Source: JAIBAC01 sp046331095
GTDB lineage: Bacteria; Actinomycetota; Acidimicrobiia; UBA2766
Direction: 5' to 3'
DNA: 64,000 bases
Assembly: GCA_046331095.1 (NCBI GenBank)
Contig: JAXLRM010000006.1
Coordinates: 130,423 to 194,422, forward strand
Both the position numbers and the translations under genes were made by a program. The notes under the pieces are model-generated. The model had not been told where the DNA came from. It saw only the letters and a program-made list of their open reading frames with translations, and did not search any database. The number at the start of each line of letters is the position of its first letter. Position 1 is the stretch's first letter. Shown here one piece after another: positions 51,978-60,081 of this stretch.

Positions 51978-52733
51978 TCAGCGGGCGCGGAGGTAGCGCA
52001 GGAAGAGGTAGCCGGCGTCGGCTTCGAGGACGTGGCCCAGCCGGAACCGCCGTGGGTCGGCGAGGGTGGCGGTGTCGAAGATCGTCTTGGTGTGCCCGCC
52101 GGTCACCAAGGGAGCGACGGTGAGGCAGATCTCGTCGACGAGGTCGGCTCCGACGAGGGCAGCGTTCAGGGACGGGCCGCCCTCGCACACGACGACGCCG
52201 GCGCCGAGATCGCCGAGCGCCGCGAGCGCGGCCCTCACGTCCACGGCCGGCCCCGGTCCGCACTCGACAACCTCGGCGACCGCGGCCGCAGCCTCACGCC
52301 GCTGCGGGGCAGCGCCCGTGACGGTGACGACGATGGGCACATTCGGCGATTCGGTGAAGAACGGCGTCGTCAAGTCCAGCCCGAGCCGCCCGGTCACGAC
52401 GGCGATGCGCGGTTGGCCCGCCCGTCCCCGCTCGCGCCTGAGCTCCTGGAGGCCGGCCGCGAGCCGCGGCGGCCCGTACCTCTCGGCAGTGAAGGTCCCG
52501 CTGCCGACCATGACCACGTCCGCGGCGGCGCGCAGGGTCTGGAACACCTCGCGGTCGGCAGGCCCGCCGAGACCGCCCGACCTACCAGCGAGCGCGGTGG
52601 CGCCGTCGACCGACGCGACCATGTTGACCGCGACCCAGGGCCTCCCCGGCGGTGGGACGCGGTCGACGTCGACGTAGGCGTCTACCGCGTCGACCTCGGG
52701 GACACCTGCGGGCGGCGGGTGGAGCTCGCGCAT
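51978..52733 (-). CDS. RibD C-terminal domain / DHFR-like pyrimidine reductase
   Basis: The 251-residue NADPH-dependent reductase domain has RPWVAVNMVASVDGATA, ADVVMVGSGTFTAERYGP, the cofactor region VVVCEGGPSLNAALVGADLVDEICLTVAP and HVLEADAGYLFLRY. Alone, without the deaminase half of RibD, it resembles the stand-alone reductases of Actinobacteria that act in riboflavin or folate-type metabolism. Adjacent genes give no pathway clue. Confidence 0.85.
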   Translation of the reverse strand: MRELHPPPAGVPEVDAVDAYVDVDRVPPPGRPWVAVNMVASVDGATALAGRSGGLGGPADREVFQTLRAAADVVMVGSGTFTAERYGPPRLAAGLQELRRERGRAGQPRIAVVTGRLGLDLTTPFFTESPNVPIVVTVTGAAPQRREAAAAVAEVVECGPGPAVDVRAALAALGDLGAGVVVCEGGPSLNAALVGADLVDEICLTVAPLVTGGHTKTIFDTATLADPRRFRLGHVLEADAGYLFLRYLRAR

Positions 52734-52743
52734 CAGCGCTACG

Positions 52744-53169
52744 TCACAGCTCGTCCGTACGGGCCTGGACCACGGTCAGGCCGACGTCCTGGCCGAAGCT
52801 CAGCTCGAGGTTGTGTCCGTCCGGGTCGGACACGAACGCCCAGTAGCCGACCGGAGGTCCGCTGTCGGTCGGGCCGAGTCGCAGCCGCCCGCTCTCGCGT
52901 GCGACCTCGCAGAGGCGGTCCACTTCGTCCCTCGACGAGCACGCTACGCCGAGGTGAGCGAAGCCGCCGAGCGGGTCCGTGACCTCGGGTACCTGCAGGA
53001 GCACGACGACGAACGGGCGTGTGAGGTCGCTGATCCACACGACCTCGCCATTGCCCGGATCACCGCGGCGGTGCACGACGTCCATGCCCGCGAACTCGGC
53101 GTAGAACGCGACCGAGGCCGCTGGATCGGTGACGGGCAGGGCCACGTGGGTGAACCCGACGTCGGCCAT
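52744..53169 (-). CDS. VOC-superfamily (glyoxalase-like) protein
   Basis: The 141-residue protein begins FTHVALPVTDPAASVAFYAEFAGMDVVHRR and ends with SDPDGHNLELSF, the paired beta-alpha-beta-beta-beta modules of glyoxalase/bleomycin-resistance proteins. Likely metal ligands are His8, His72 in FAHLGVAC, and the Glu near the C-terminus. Substrate unknown. It lies ten bases upstream of the reductase gene on the same strand. Confidence 0.8.
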   Translation of the reverse strand: MADVGFTHVALPVTDPAASVAFYAEFAGMDVVHRRGDPGNGEVVWISDLTRPFVVVLLQVPEVTDPLGGFAHLGVACSSRDEVDRLCEVARESGRLRLGPTDSGPPVGYWAFVSDPDGHNLELSFGQDVGLTVVQARTDEL

Positions 53170-53203
53170 CAGCGTGGCTCCCCCGCGACCGACACGATCG
53201 AGT

Positions 53204-54016
53204 TCAGCCGAACTCCCCTGCCCGCCGTCCGGTCCCGGGCGGGCCCGCGAAGACCTGCGCGAGCGCGAGCCACTCGACGGCGCGGGGGCCGGTGGCGACG
53301 AGGTCGGTGTCGGCGAGGTTGCGGCGCTGAGTCACCACCAGGCAGAAGTCGAGCGCGCTGCCGCGGACGAGGTCGTCGGCGACGTCGGCGCCGATCACCC
53401 AGGTCTCGCCGTCGGGTGCGAGCAGCTCGACGCGAGCCGCCGAGGCGGGCGGTTCCATGCGCCTCACCTCGTAGCTCCACGAGCGTGTGCGCACCCCGAG
53501 CTCGCAGATGTGGCGCAGCCGCGTCGTCGGGTGTCGGCCGATCCCGAGCGCGTCGACGACGTCCTGGCCGTGCGCCCAGGTCTCCATGAGGCGTGCGCTC
53601 ACGAAGGTCAGCGCGCCCATGTCGGGCCCGTACCAGCCGATCCGGTCGTGGGGGTCCAGGGTGGAGAGCACGTCGAGCATCTCGGCGCGCGACCTGCGCC
53701 ACTCCGCCACCACGGCGGCCGGCGTGGAGTTGCGTGCGATCTCGAGGTGGCTCGAGGCGAACGCCTCCCACCCCGACTCCTCGGCGGCTTCACGACCGGT
53801 GGCGAAGGCCTCGGGGTCGGACACCGCCAGGAACGCCTGGCGGTCGAAGTAGGCGAGGTGGCCGATCTGGTCACGCACGTCCCACCCGGGCGCAGGCGTG
53901 GGGAGAGCCCAGTCCGCCTCGCTCAGTTCGACGACGACGCCGTCTAGGTCGCGGTGTTCCTGCGCGAGGTCCGCGCACACGTCCGCGACGCTGGGCCGTT
54001 GTTTGAGATCCCCCAT
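53204..54016 (-). CDS. DinB-like/TIGR03084-family metal-binding protein
   Basis: The 270-residue protein has an N-terminal four-helix domain like mycothiol-dependent maleylpyruvate isomerases: GWDVRDQIGHLAYFD and LMETWAHGQDVVDALG supply the His/Asp metal ligands. A C-terminal beta-rich domain follows (RVELLAPDGETWVIGADVADD, LALAQVFAGPPG). Homologues are abundant in Actinobacteria and uncharacterised. The ATG at 54016 directly follows an alternative GTG at 54019. Confidence 0.75.
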   Translation of the reverse strand: MGDLKQRPSVADVCADLAQEHRDLDGVVVELSEADWALPTPAPGWDVRDQIGHLAYFDRQAFLAVSDPEAFATGREAAEESGWEAFASSHLEIARNSTPAAVVAEWRRSRAEMLDVLSTLDPHDRIGWYGPDMGALTFVSARLMETWAHGQDVVDALGIGRHPTTRLRHICELGVRTRSWSYEVRRMEPPASAARVELLAPDGETWVIGADVADDLVRGSALDFCLVVTQRRNLADTDLVATGPRAVEWLALAQVFAGPPGTGRRAGEFG

Positions 54017-54202
54017 CACGTCCCCTTCAACCAGCTTCCGCGACGCTACCCGGAGGCGGCGCCCGCGTCACGTATGTCAGGCTCGCGCCGCCGTTCGGCC
54101 GAAGGCCTCGCCGCCTGCACCGAGCGCCCCAAGCCGGTTTCCGAGCCCTACCGGTAGGAATAGCCGGCACCCTGCGCACGTCCGCATGCCAGCCTTGGCT
54201 CC

Positions 54203-54829
54203 ATGCACACGAACGAGTGGACCGATCCCGACCACGCCCACCGCTACCTCGACCGCGCCGACACGATCCCGCACCGCAAGGAAGGCGAGGCGGTCCTCGT
54301 CGAGCACCTGCCCGCCACCGTCCGCAGGATCCTCGACCTCGGCACCGGCAACGGGCGCCTCATGGCGATCGTGTCGTCGGCGCGCCCGGGCTGCACAGGC
54401 TTGGCCGTGGACTTCTCCCCCACGATGCTCGCCGCCGCGACCGAACGCTTCGCCGAAGACGACGGCGTCGAGGTCGAACGCCACGACTTCGGCGCGTCAC
54501 TGCCGGACGCGTGGGGCCGCTTCGACGCGGTCGTGTCGTCGTTCGCGATCCACCACGTGCCGCATGCGCGCAAGGCCACCCTCTACGCCGAGATCCTGGA
54601 CGTGCTCGAACGCGACGGGGTGTTCCTCAACCTCGAGCACGTCACGTCGCCGACTCCGGAGCTGCACCGTCAGTTCATGGAAGCGATGGGTTCCCCTGCC
54701 GAGGACCCGTCCAACGTCCTCGCGTCGGTCGAGGAGAACCTGTCGTGGCTGCGCGCCGCCGGCTTCGTCGATGTCGACTGCGGGTGGAAGTGGCGCGAGC
54801 TCGCGCTGCTCGTGGCCCGCAGGCCCTGA
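54203..54829 (+). CDS. Class I SAM-dependent methyltransferase
   Basis: The 208-residue protein has the AdoMet-binding motif I ILDLGTGNGRLMAIV, acidic motif LAVDFSPTML, and post-motif FDAVVSSFAIHHVPHARK, the layout of small-molecule methyltransferases. A weakly supported ATG at 54203 gives a short N-terminus HTNEWTDPDHAHRYLDRADTI, common in this group. Substrate unknown. Confidence 0.82.
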   Translation: MHTNEWTDPDHAHRYLDRADTIPHRKEGEAVLVEHLPATVRRILDLGTGNGRLMAIVSSARPGCTGLAVDFSPTMLAAATERFAEDDGVEVERHDFGASLPDAWGRFDAVVSSFAIHHVPHARKATLYAEILDVLERDGVFLNLEHVTSPTPELHRQFMEAMGSPAEDPSNVLASVEENLSWLRAAGFVDVDCGWKWRELALLVARRP

Positions 54830-54853
54830 GAGCCGCCACAGCCGCGATATCGC

Positions 54854-55429
54854 CTACGCGTCGAACCAGGCGGGGCGCTCGCGCCACTTGATGTTGCAGC
54901 CCAGCGAGGGATGCTGCTCCGCCGCCGGTGTCCTTCCCGCGAGGACGGCGTCGAGGGCGGCGCGCAGGTCGGCGCCGTCGACGGGCTCGTCGTTGGACGG
55001 CCGGCTCGCGTCGAGGCGGCCCCGGTACACGAGCGCCAGGTCGGCGTCGAAGACGAAGAAGTCGGGTGTGCACGCGGCGCGGTAGGCCTTGGCGACGTCC
55101 TGGGTCTCGTCGAAGAGGTACGCGAAGGCGTAGCCGGCGTCGGCCTTCTCGACCGCCATGGCCGCGGGCCCGTCCGCCGGGTACGCGTCGGCGTCGTTGC
55201 TGTTGATCGCGACGACGGCGACGCCGCGCTCGGCGTACTCGCGCCCGACGCGGGCGATCTCGGAGCGCACGTGGATCACGTAGGGGCAGTGGTTGCAGAT
55301 GAACATCACCAGCGTCGCGGGCGCCCCTTGCAGGTCGTCGAGGGAGACGACGCTCCCGTCGGTGTCGGCGAGCGCGAACGCGGGCGCCCGCGTCCCGAGG
55401 GGCAGCATCGTGGAAGGTGTCGCGACCAT
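54854..55429 (-). CDS. Thioredoxin-fold redoxin (AhpC/TSA-like)
   Basis: The 191-residue protein has the redoxin pattern: APAFALADTDGSVVSLDDLQG, then VMFICNHCPYVIHV with a CNHC active site, AINSNDADAYP, and DFFVFDADLALVYRGRLD. This subgroup is common in bacteria as a thioredoxin-family protein of unknown partner. No signal peptide is visible, so it is cytoplasmic. TACGCT six bases before the ATG implies a leaderless mRNA. Confidence 0.85.
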   Translation of the reverse strand: MVATPSTMLPLGTRAPAFALADTDGSVVSLDDLQGAPATLVMFICNHCPYVIHVRSEIARVGREYAERGVAVVAINSNDADAYPADGPAAMAVEKADAGYAFAYLFDETQDVAKAYRAACTPDFFVFDADLALVYRGRLDASRPSNDEPVDGADLRAALDAVLAGRTPAAEQHPSLGCNIKWRERPAWFDA

Positions 55430-55435
55430 GCCGGC

Positions 55436-55441
55436 AGCGTA
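55436..55441 (-). promoter_or_regulatory. Probable -10 element of the leaderless redoxin gene
   Basis: TACGCT on the minus strand, six bases before the ATG at 55429. Confidence 0.5.
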
Positions 55442-55510
55442 GGCGGCCTCCCGCGACCGAGGCGTTCGTGTGCGCGGTCACCGTCGATCGCCACGGCCCG
55501 GCGGGGAGAT

Positions 55511-55524
55511 TGAAACGCGTTCTA
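55511..55524 (+). promoter_or_regulatory. KstR-type operator upstream of the acyl-CoA dehydrogenase pair
   Basis: TGAAACGCGTTCTA fits the KstR consensus TNNAACNNGTTNNA at every fixed position. KstR is the TetR-family repressor of cholesterol catabolism in mycobacteria and rhodococci. The site starts 60 bases before the GTG at 55571, where a promoter would lie. The downstream pair resembles ChsE4/ChsE5, which are KstR targets in M. tuberculosis. No kstR gene is in the window. Confidence 0.6.
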
Positions 55525-55570
55525 GTTCCATGCGAGCATGTGGGGCCGCGCCACCCGGAGGGGAACCCAA

Positions 55571-56752
55571 GTGCGAATAGCCCTGACGCCCGAGCAGGAG
55601 GCGTTGCGCGACGAGCTGCGCAACTACTTCGACGACATCTGCACACCCGAGATGCGCGCCGAGCAACTCGGCGGCTACCTCGAAGGCGGCGGCCCCCTGT
55701 ACTGGGCGGCGCTGCGCAAGATGGCCGCCGACGGTTGGCTCGGCATCGGCTGGCCCAAGGAGTACGGCGGCGGCGGCGCCACCCCGATCGAGCAGATGAT
55801 CTTCGCCGACGAGGCCCAGAAGGCGAACTTCCCGTTCCCGTTCCTGTCCGTCGGCACGGTGGGCCCGACGATCATGCGCTACGGCACCGAGGCGCAGAAA
55901 CAGGAGTACCTGCCCCGCATCCTCGCCGGCGAGATCAACTTCTGCATCGGCTACTCCGAGCCCGCGGCAGGCACCGACCTCGCCGCACTGACCACCCGGG
56001 CCGTGCGCGACGGCGACGACTGGGTCATCAACGGCCAGAAGATCTTCACGTCGCTGGCCAACTTCGCCCAGTACGTCTGGCTCGCGGCGCGCACCGACCC
56101 CGACGCTCCCAAGCACGCCGGCCTGTCGATCTTCGTCGTGCCGACGGACGCCGACGGGGTGAGCCTCACGCCGATCGACACCGTCGGCCACGTCCGCACC
56201 AACAGCACCTACTACGAGGACGTGCGTGTCCCAGCCGACGCCCTCGTCGGCGGCGAGAACAACGGCTGGACGATGATCGTGAGCCAGCTCAACCACGAGC
56301 GCGTGTCCCTCACGCCGACGGGGCCGCCGCTGCGCCTCGTCGAGCAGGTCTGCGACTGGGCCCGCGAGACCAAGACCGCCGACGGCAGCCGCGTCGCCGA
56401 CCTCGCCTGGGTGCAGAACAACCTCGCGCGCGCACGCGCAGGCGTCGAGATCCTCAAGCTCATGAACTGGAAGCAGGCCTGGGCGATGACCCAGGGCCAC
56501 CTCTCCCCCGACGAGGCGTCCGCGGTCAAGGTCTACGGGAGCGAGTTCACGATCCGGTGCTACGAGCTGCTCATGGAGGTCCTCGGCCAGGCGGGCGTGA
56601 TCCGCGAGGGCTCGCCCGGCGCCATCCTGCGCGGCGAGATCGAGGCGAGGTACTGCACGTCGCTGATCCTCACCTTCGGCGGCGGCACCAACGAGATCCA
56701 GCGCGACATCACGGCGATGGCCGGCCTCGGCCTGCCGCACTACAAGAGCTGA
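55571..56752 (+). CDS. chsE4: Acyl-CoA dehydrogenase, ChsE4/FadE26-like subunit
   Basis: The 393-residue flavoprotein resembles FadE26 (ChsE4), which with ChsE5 desaturates the C26 cholesterol side-chain CoA thioester in the first beta-oxidation round. Shared features: LGIGWPKEYGG, IGYSEPAAGTDLA, GQKIFTSLANFAQYVWLA, LNHERV with Glu243 at the catalytic-base position, and LILTFGGGTNEIQRDI. The usual C-terminal catalytic Glu is Gly here. The GTG at 55571 has GGAGG nine bases upstream. It precedes its partner by ten bases. Confidence 0.8.
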   Translation: MRIALTPEQEALRDELRNYFDDICTPEMRAEQLGGYLEGGGPLYWAALRKMAADGWLGIGWPKEYGGGGATPIEQMIFADEAQKANFPFPFLSVGTVGPTIMRYGTEAQKQEYLPRILAGEINFCIGYSEPAAGTDLAALTTRAVRDGDDWVINGQKIFTSLANFAQYVWLAARTDPDAPKHAGLSIFVVPTDADGVSLTPIDTVGHVRTNSTYYEDVRVPADALVGGENNGWTMIVSQLNHERVSLTPTGPPLRLVEQVCDWARETKTADGSRVADLAWVQNNLARARAGVEILKLMNWKQAWAMTQGHLSPDEASAVKVYGSEFTIRCYELLMEVLGQAGVIREGSPGAILRGEIEARYCTSLILTFGGGTNEIQRDITAMAGLGLPHYKS

Positions 56753-56762
56753 AGGGACGACC

Positions 56763-57872
56763 GTGGACTTCGCATTCGAAGAGGAACAACAAGAGCTCGG
56801 CGACCTCGCGGGGCGCATCCTCACAGACCAGGTCACCCACGAACGCCTCAAGGCGCTCGAGGCCCGCTCCCCGGCGGAGCGCTTCGACCGCGAGCTGTGG
56901 TCGACCCTCGCCGACGCGAACCTGCTCGGCATCGCGATCCCGGAGGACCACGGCGGCATGGGCTTCGGCCTCGTGGAGCTCGGCGTCCTCTTCCACGCGC
57001 TCGGCAAGGCCGTGCCCTACGTCCCGGCGCTCGACACACTCTGCGCGTCCCGGCTCCTCGCCGAGGTCGGCACCGATACGCAGAAGGCGCTCCTCGACGC
57101 GGTCACGACCGGCGGCGCGGTCATCGCCCTCGCGATGACCGAGACGGCGCTCTACGACCAGAACGGTCCCGCCACCGCCGCGACCGTCGACGGCGACGAC
57201 TGGGTGATCACGGGCGAGAAGGTCTGCGTGCCGTACGCGGGCTTCGCCGACAAGCTCCTCGTGACCACGACGACCGCGGGCGGCGGCGCCTTGTTCCTCG
57301 TCGACCCCGGTGCCGCCGGCGTCTCGATCACGCCGGTGACGGTGACCAACCGCGAGCCGCAGGCGATCGTCGCGTTCGACGCGGTCAGGGTCGGCAACGA
57401 AGCCCTCGTGGGCCTCGCCGACGGCGAGGCGCTCGCGCGTCTCGTCGACGTGACCACCGCGATGACGTGTGCGATGCAGCTCGGCATCGCCGAGAAGGCG
57501 ATGGAGATCGCGGCGGCCTACGGCAAGGAACGCCACCAGTTCGAGGTGCCGATCGGCAGCTTCCAGGCCTTCCACCAGCGCATCGCCGACAGCTACATCG
57601 AGGTCCTCGGCATCCGCCTGAGCACCTGGCAGGCAGTCTGGCGTGTCGACGAGGGCCTGCCCGCCACCGACGAGCTCGCGGTCGCCAAGGCATGGGCGTC
57701 GGAGCACGCCTACAACGTCACGTTCGCCGCGATCCACCTCCACGGCGGGATGGGCGTCGACGTGGACTACCCGCTGCACCGCTACTACCTGTGGGCCCGC
57801 GACCTCGAGCTGCGCTGCGGTTCCGCCGCCGTCCACTACGCCGCGCTCGGCAAGCGCCTCGCCGCGATCTGA
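56763..57872 (+). CDS. chsE5: Acyl-CoA dehydrogenase, ChsE5/FadE27-like subunit
   Basis: The 369-residue partner has the ACAD fold (FDRELWSTLADANLLGIAIPEDHGGMGFGLVEL, YGKERHQFEVPIGSFQAFHQRIAD, HLHGGMGVDVDYPLHRYY) but lacks a clear catalytic glutamate in the expected positions, as in ChsE5-type subunits. Such pairs form alpha2beta2 heterotetramers with two active sites. GAAGGGAC precedes the GTG. Its last codons are the left edge of a 93-bp tandem duplication. Confidence 0.8.
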   Translation: MDFAFEEEQQELGDLAGRILTDQVTHERLKALEARSPAERFDRELWSTLADANLLGIAIPEDHGGMGFGLVELGVLFHALGKAVPYVPALDTLCASRLLAEVGTDTQKALLDAVTTGGAVIALAMTETALYDQNGPATAATVDGDDWVITGEKVCVPYAGFADKLLVTTTTAGGGALFLVDPGAAGVSITPVTVTNREPQAIVAFDAVRVGNEALVGLADGEALARLVDVTTAMTCAMQLGIAEKAMEIAAAYGKERHQFEVPIGSFQAFHQRIADSYIEVLGIRLSTWQAVWRVDEGLPATDELAVAKAWASEHAYNVTFAAIHLHGGMGVDVDYPLHRYYLWARDLELRCGSAAVHYAALGKRLAAI

Positions 57873-58052
57873 AAAGGCGCTCGGCGCTTCCTCCCACGGA
57901 CGACGCGAACCCCGCACCAGTCCTCGTGGACGTCGATGGAGGAAGCACCTCGGCCTGCTATCTGAAAAGGCGCTCGGCGCTTCCTCCCACGGACGACGCG
58001 AACCCCGCACCAGTCCTCGTGGACGTCGACGGAGGAAGCACCTCGGCCTGCT
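57867..58052. repeat. 93-bp tandem duplication with inverted ends (family D)
   Basis: 57867-57959 and 57960-58052 are identical apart from one base (GATGG versus GACGG). Each unit contains GCGCTTCCTCC near its left and GGAGGAAGCACC near its right, an inverted pair of at least nine bases. The first unit covers the ACAD stop codon, so the duplication may have fixed the present C-terminus. It lies between convergent genes. Confidence 0.9.
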
Positions 58053-58093
58053 ATCCCTGCCTCCTCGAGCCTGGCGCCCACGCCATGATCGGG

Positions 58094-59332
58094 TCAGCGG
58101 CGGAGGGGGCCGGTGTCGACGGCCTCGAACGCGGAACCGGGCACCGACTTGAGCTGGTCGAGGTCGGTGTCGTCCCAGCGCGGATCGCTCGTGCCCCCGA
58201 CGAACCACGAGGTCCCGTTGTCGGCGACGATCATCCCGTAGGTCCGCAGCGCCTCGAGGATCACCCGCGCCTGGCCGCGAAAGCGCGACACGTCGTAGGA
58301 AGCCTTCAACCGGACACGCAACCCCATGGGCGGCCGGTTCGGGTCCGTCGACGACGACGCGTGATGCGTCGCCGGCCAGATGTGCGCCTTCTGGCTGCGC
58401 TGTACCGTGAAGCGCAGAGCGTGGGTGATGCGCCCGGACGCGACCTCGTCGTAGCGGACGAGGCCGGGGAAGATCGGCAGCCCGGCGGCGTCCGCCGACG
58501 TCCAGTTCTCGGGACGCAAGGCGTTGGAGCGCAGGTCCCAGCTCGTCCCGCTGTCGGCGTGCCACGCGCCGCCCGTGGGGAACGCCCGGTAGAGCTCGTA
58601 GAGGCGGCAGTTGTCGACGTCGACGCCGATCGCGTGCCGGTCACCGTCGGAGGACGCGCCGCCCTCGATCGGTGCGCCGAGAGGCAGCCGGTACGGCCCC
58701 GGATCGCTCTCGTCGCCGTAGGCCTCGAACACGACCGGCACGAGCGGATCCGAGGCGCGGGTCAGCACGAACGGGATCCCGTACTCGGCGGTGGTCCCGA
58801 AGTCGGCGTGCAGGTACTGGCGGTTCGTGTTGATGTCGGCGATGTAGTTCGCCGAATTCGGGTGGATCGCGAAACCGCTCACGTCGGTGTTCCAGGCGTT
58901 GTCGGCGGGGAATACCGGGCACGCGCCGATCGACGTCCCCCGCCCGACTGTGGCTCCCGGCACGTCGTTGGGGAACGGGACGTCGGGCGCGGGCGCGTTG
59001 GCAGGGGTTGGCGCACCCGCGGTCGCCGCGTCCGCGCCGCCGAGAGGGTCCGCGTCCGTCACCACGCCAGTGCCGGCAGGCCTCGACGTGCCCTCGGGCT
59101 GGGGACCGGCGGGCACGCCGCCGACGTGACCGGGGACGGACGCGGAGCTTCGTGGGTCGGCGGCGCCACGCGCCGGGACCGCCTGCGCCGCCGGTGCGGC
59201 CGCCGCACCCGGCGCCGGGCGCAACCGTGAGGATCCCCGGTCCCCGGCCGCGCCTCCGGACGCCGTCGCGGCCGAGGCGACGAGCACCACGCATGTTGCC
59301 GCCACCACCAACGGGCGGCGCAGGTCGGCCAC
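58094..59332 (-). CDS. Conserved secreted protein of unknown function
   Basis: The 412-residue protein has a signal peptide (VADLRRPLVVAATCVVLVAS), a ~110-residue Ala/Pro/Gly-rich linker, and a folded domain with conserved-looking blocks: CPVFPADNAWNTDVSGF, YIADINTN, LHADFGTTAEYGIPFVL, ESDPGPYRLP, SSDGDRHAIGVDVDNCRLYELY, PIFPGLVRYDEV, STDPNRPPMGLRVRLK and GMIVADNGTSWFVGG. I recognise this domain only as recurring and unannotated. Asp, His and Glu residues are plentiful and an enzyme role is possible. GGGGAG precedes the GTG at 59332. Confidence 0.75.
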   Translation of the reverse strand: MADLRRPLVVAATCVVLVASAATASGGAAGDRGSSRLRPAPGAAAAPAAQAVPARGAADPRSSASVPGHVGGVPAGPQPEGTSRPAGTGVVTDADPLGGADAATAGAPTPANAPAPDVPFPNDVPGATVGRGTSIGACPVFPADNAWNTDVSGFAIHPNSANYIADINTNRQYLHADFGTTAEYGIPFVLTRASDPLVPVVFEAYGDESDPGPYRLPLGAPIEGGASSDGDRHAIGVDVDNCRLYELYRAFPTGGAWHADSGTSWDLRSNALRPENWTSADAAGLPIFPGLVRYDEVASGRITHALRFTVQRSQKAHIWPATHHASSSTDPNRPPMGLRVRLKASYDVSRFRGQARVILEALRTYGMIVADNGTSWFVGGTSDPRWDDTDLDQLKSVPGSAFEAVDTGPLRR

Positions 59333-59435
59333 CGGCTCTCCCCTGGGTCGGACGGCGCACTCTCCCCCGATGTCGGCACCACGCAACGCTTTACTTGATC
59401 CGGGCTGCGCCGGACGCCATAAGGTGTGGGGCGCC

Positions 59436-60053
59436 GTGACAGCACCTGCACCTGCACCTGCACCCGCACCCGCCCTCGGCCTCGGCCTCGTCCCGGCGCC
59501 GCCGCCGGCCGGCGTCGCCCCCACCGCGACGCGGGTCGCGGCGGCGCGGGCCGCACGCCTGCGACGGCCGGTCGCGATCACGGCGAGGCTGTTCGGCTTC
59601 GCCGCGGCCGCTGTGGTGGCCGGCGCCGTGTCGGCGGGCGCCGGGCTCATCGTCGGTTTCGGTGCCGGCGGCGTCGCGGGCCCGTCGGCCGCGGTCGTCG
59701 CCGCGGTCCTCTACGCCGTGCCGCTCTGGCTCCTGTGGACGTGCCGCAAGGCGCTGCTCACCTTCCCGCGCTTCCTCGACGGCCTCGTGTGGGTCGGGCC
59801 GCCGGCTCCGGGGGGAGGCGCCGGAGCCGGAGCGGACCGGCCGCGTCCGCGCGCGCCGCTGCGTGCGCTGCACGCGACCGGACGCCTCGCCCGCGGCACG
59901 ACCGCTACGGTGCGGGCGGCCGCGGAGATGTCGGGGCTCGCGCGGCTCGCGAGCCCGGTCGTGAGCATCGGCGGCGCCGTGTCGTTCGTGGCGGCGCCCG
60001 CCCTCGCGTTCCTCGGCGTGATGATCCTCGGCGCCGCGCTCGTTCTGGCCTGA
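59436..60053 (+). CDS. Four-helix membrane protein with Pro-Ala repeat N-terminus
   Basis: The 205-residue product begins VTAPAPAPAPAPALGLGL, encoded by six-base tandem repeats (CTGCAC/CCGCAC, about 59443-59472). Then come membrane segments (RLFGFAAAAVVAGAVSAGAGLIVGFGAG, GPSAAVVAAVLYAVPLWLLW, PVVSIGGAVSFVAAPALAFLGVMILGAALVLA) around a cytoplasmic Arg/Pro loop. No family recognised. TAAGGT at 59420-59425 is a possible -10. Last gene before dapD, whose ATG lies 28 bases after its stop. Confidence 0.6.
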   Translation: MTAPAPAPAPAPALGLGLVPAPPPAGVAPTATRVAAARAARLRRPVAITARLFGFAAAAVVAGAVSAGAGLIVGFGAGGVAGPSAAVVAAVLYAVPLWLLWTCRKALLTFPRFLDGLVWVGPPAPGGGAGAGADRPRPRAPLRALHATGRLARGTTATVRAAAEMSGLARLASPVVSIGGAVSFVAAPALAFLGVMILGAALVLA

Positions 60054-60081
60054 CGCGCCGTTGCGGCGCTATCAGTGGGCC

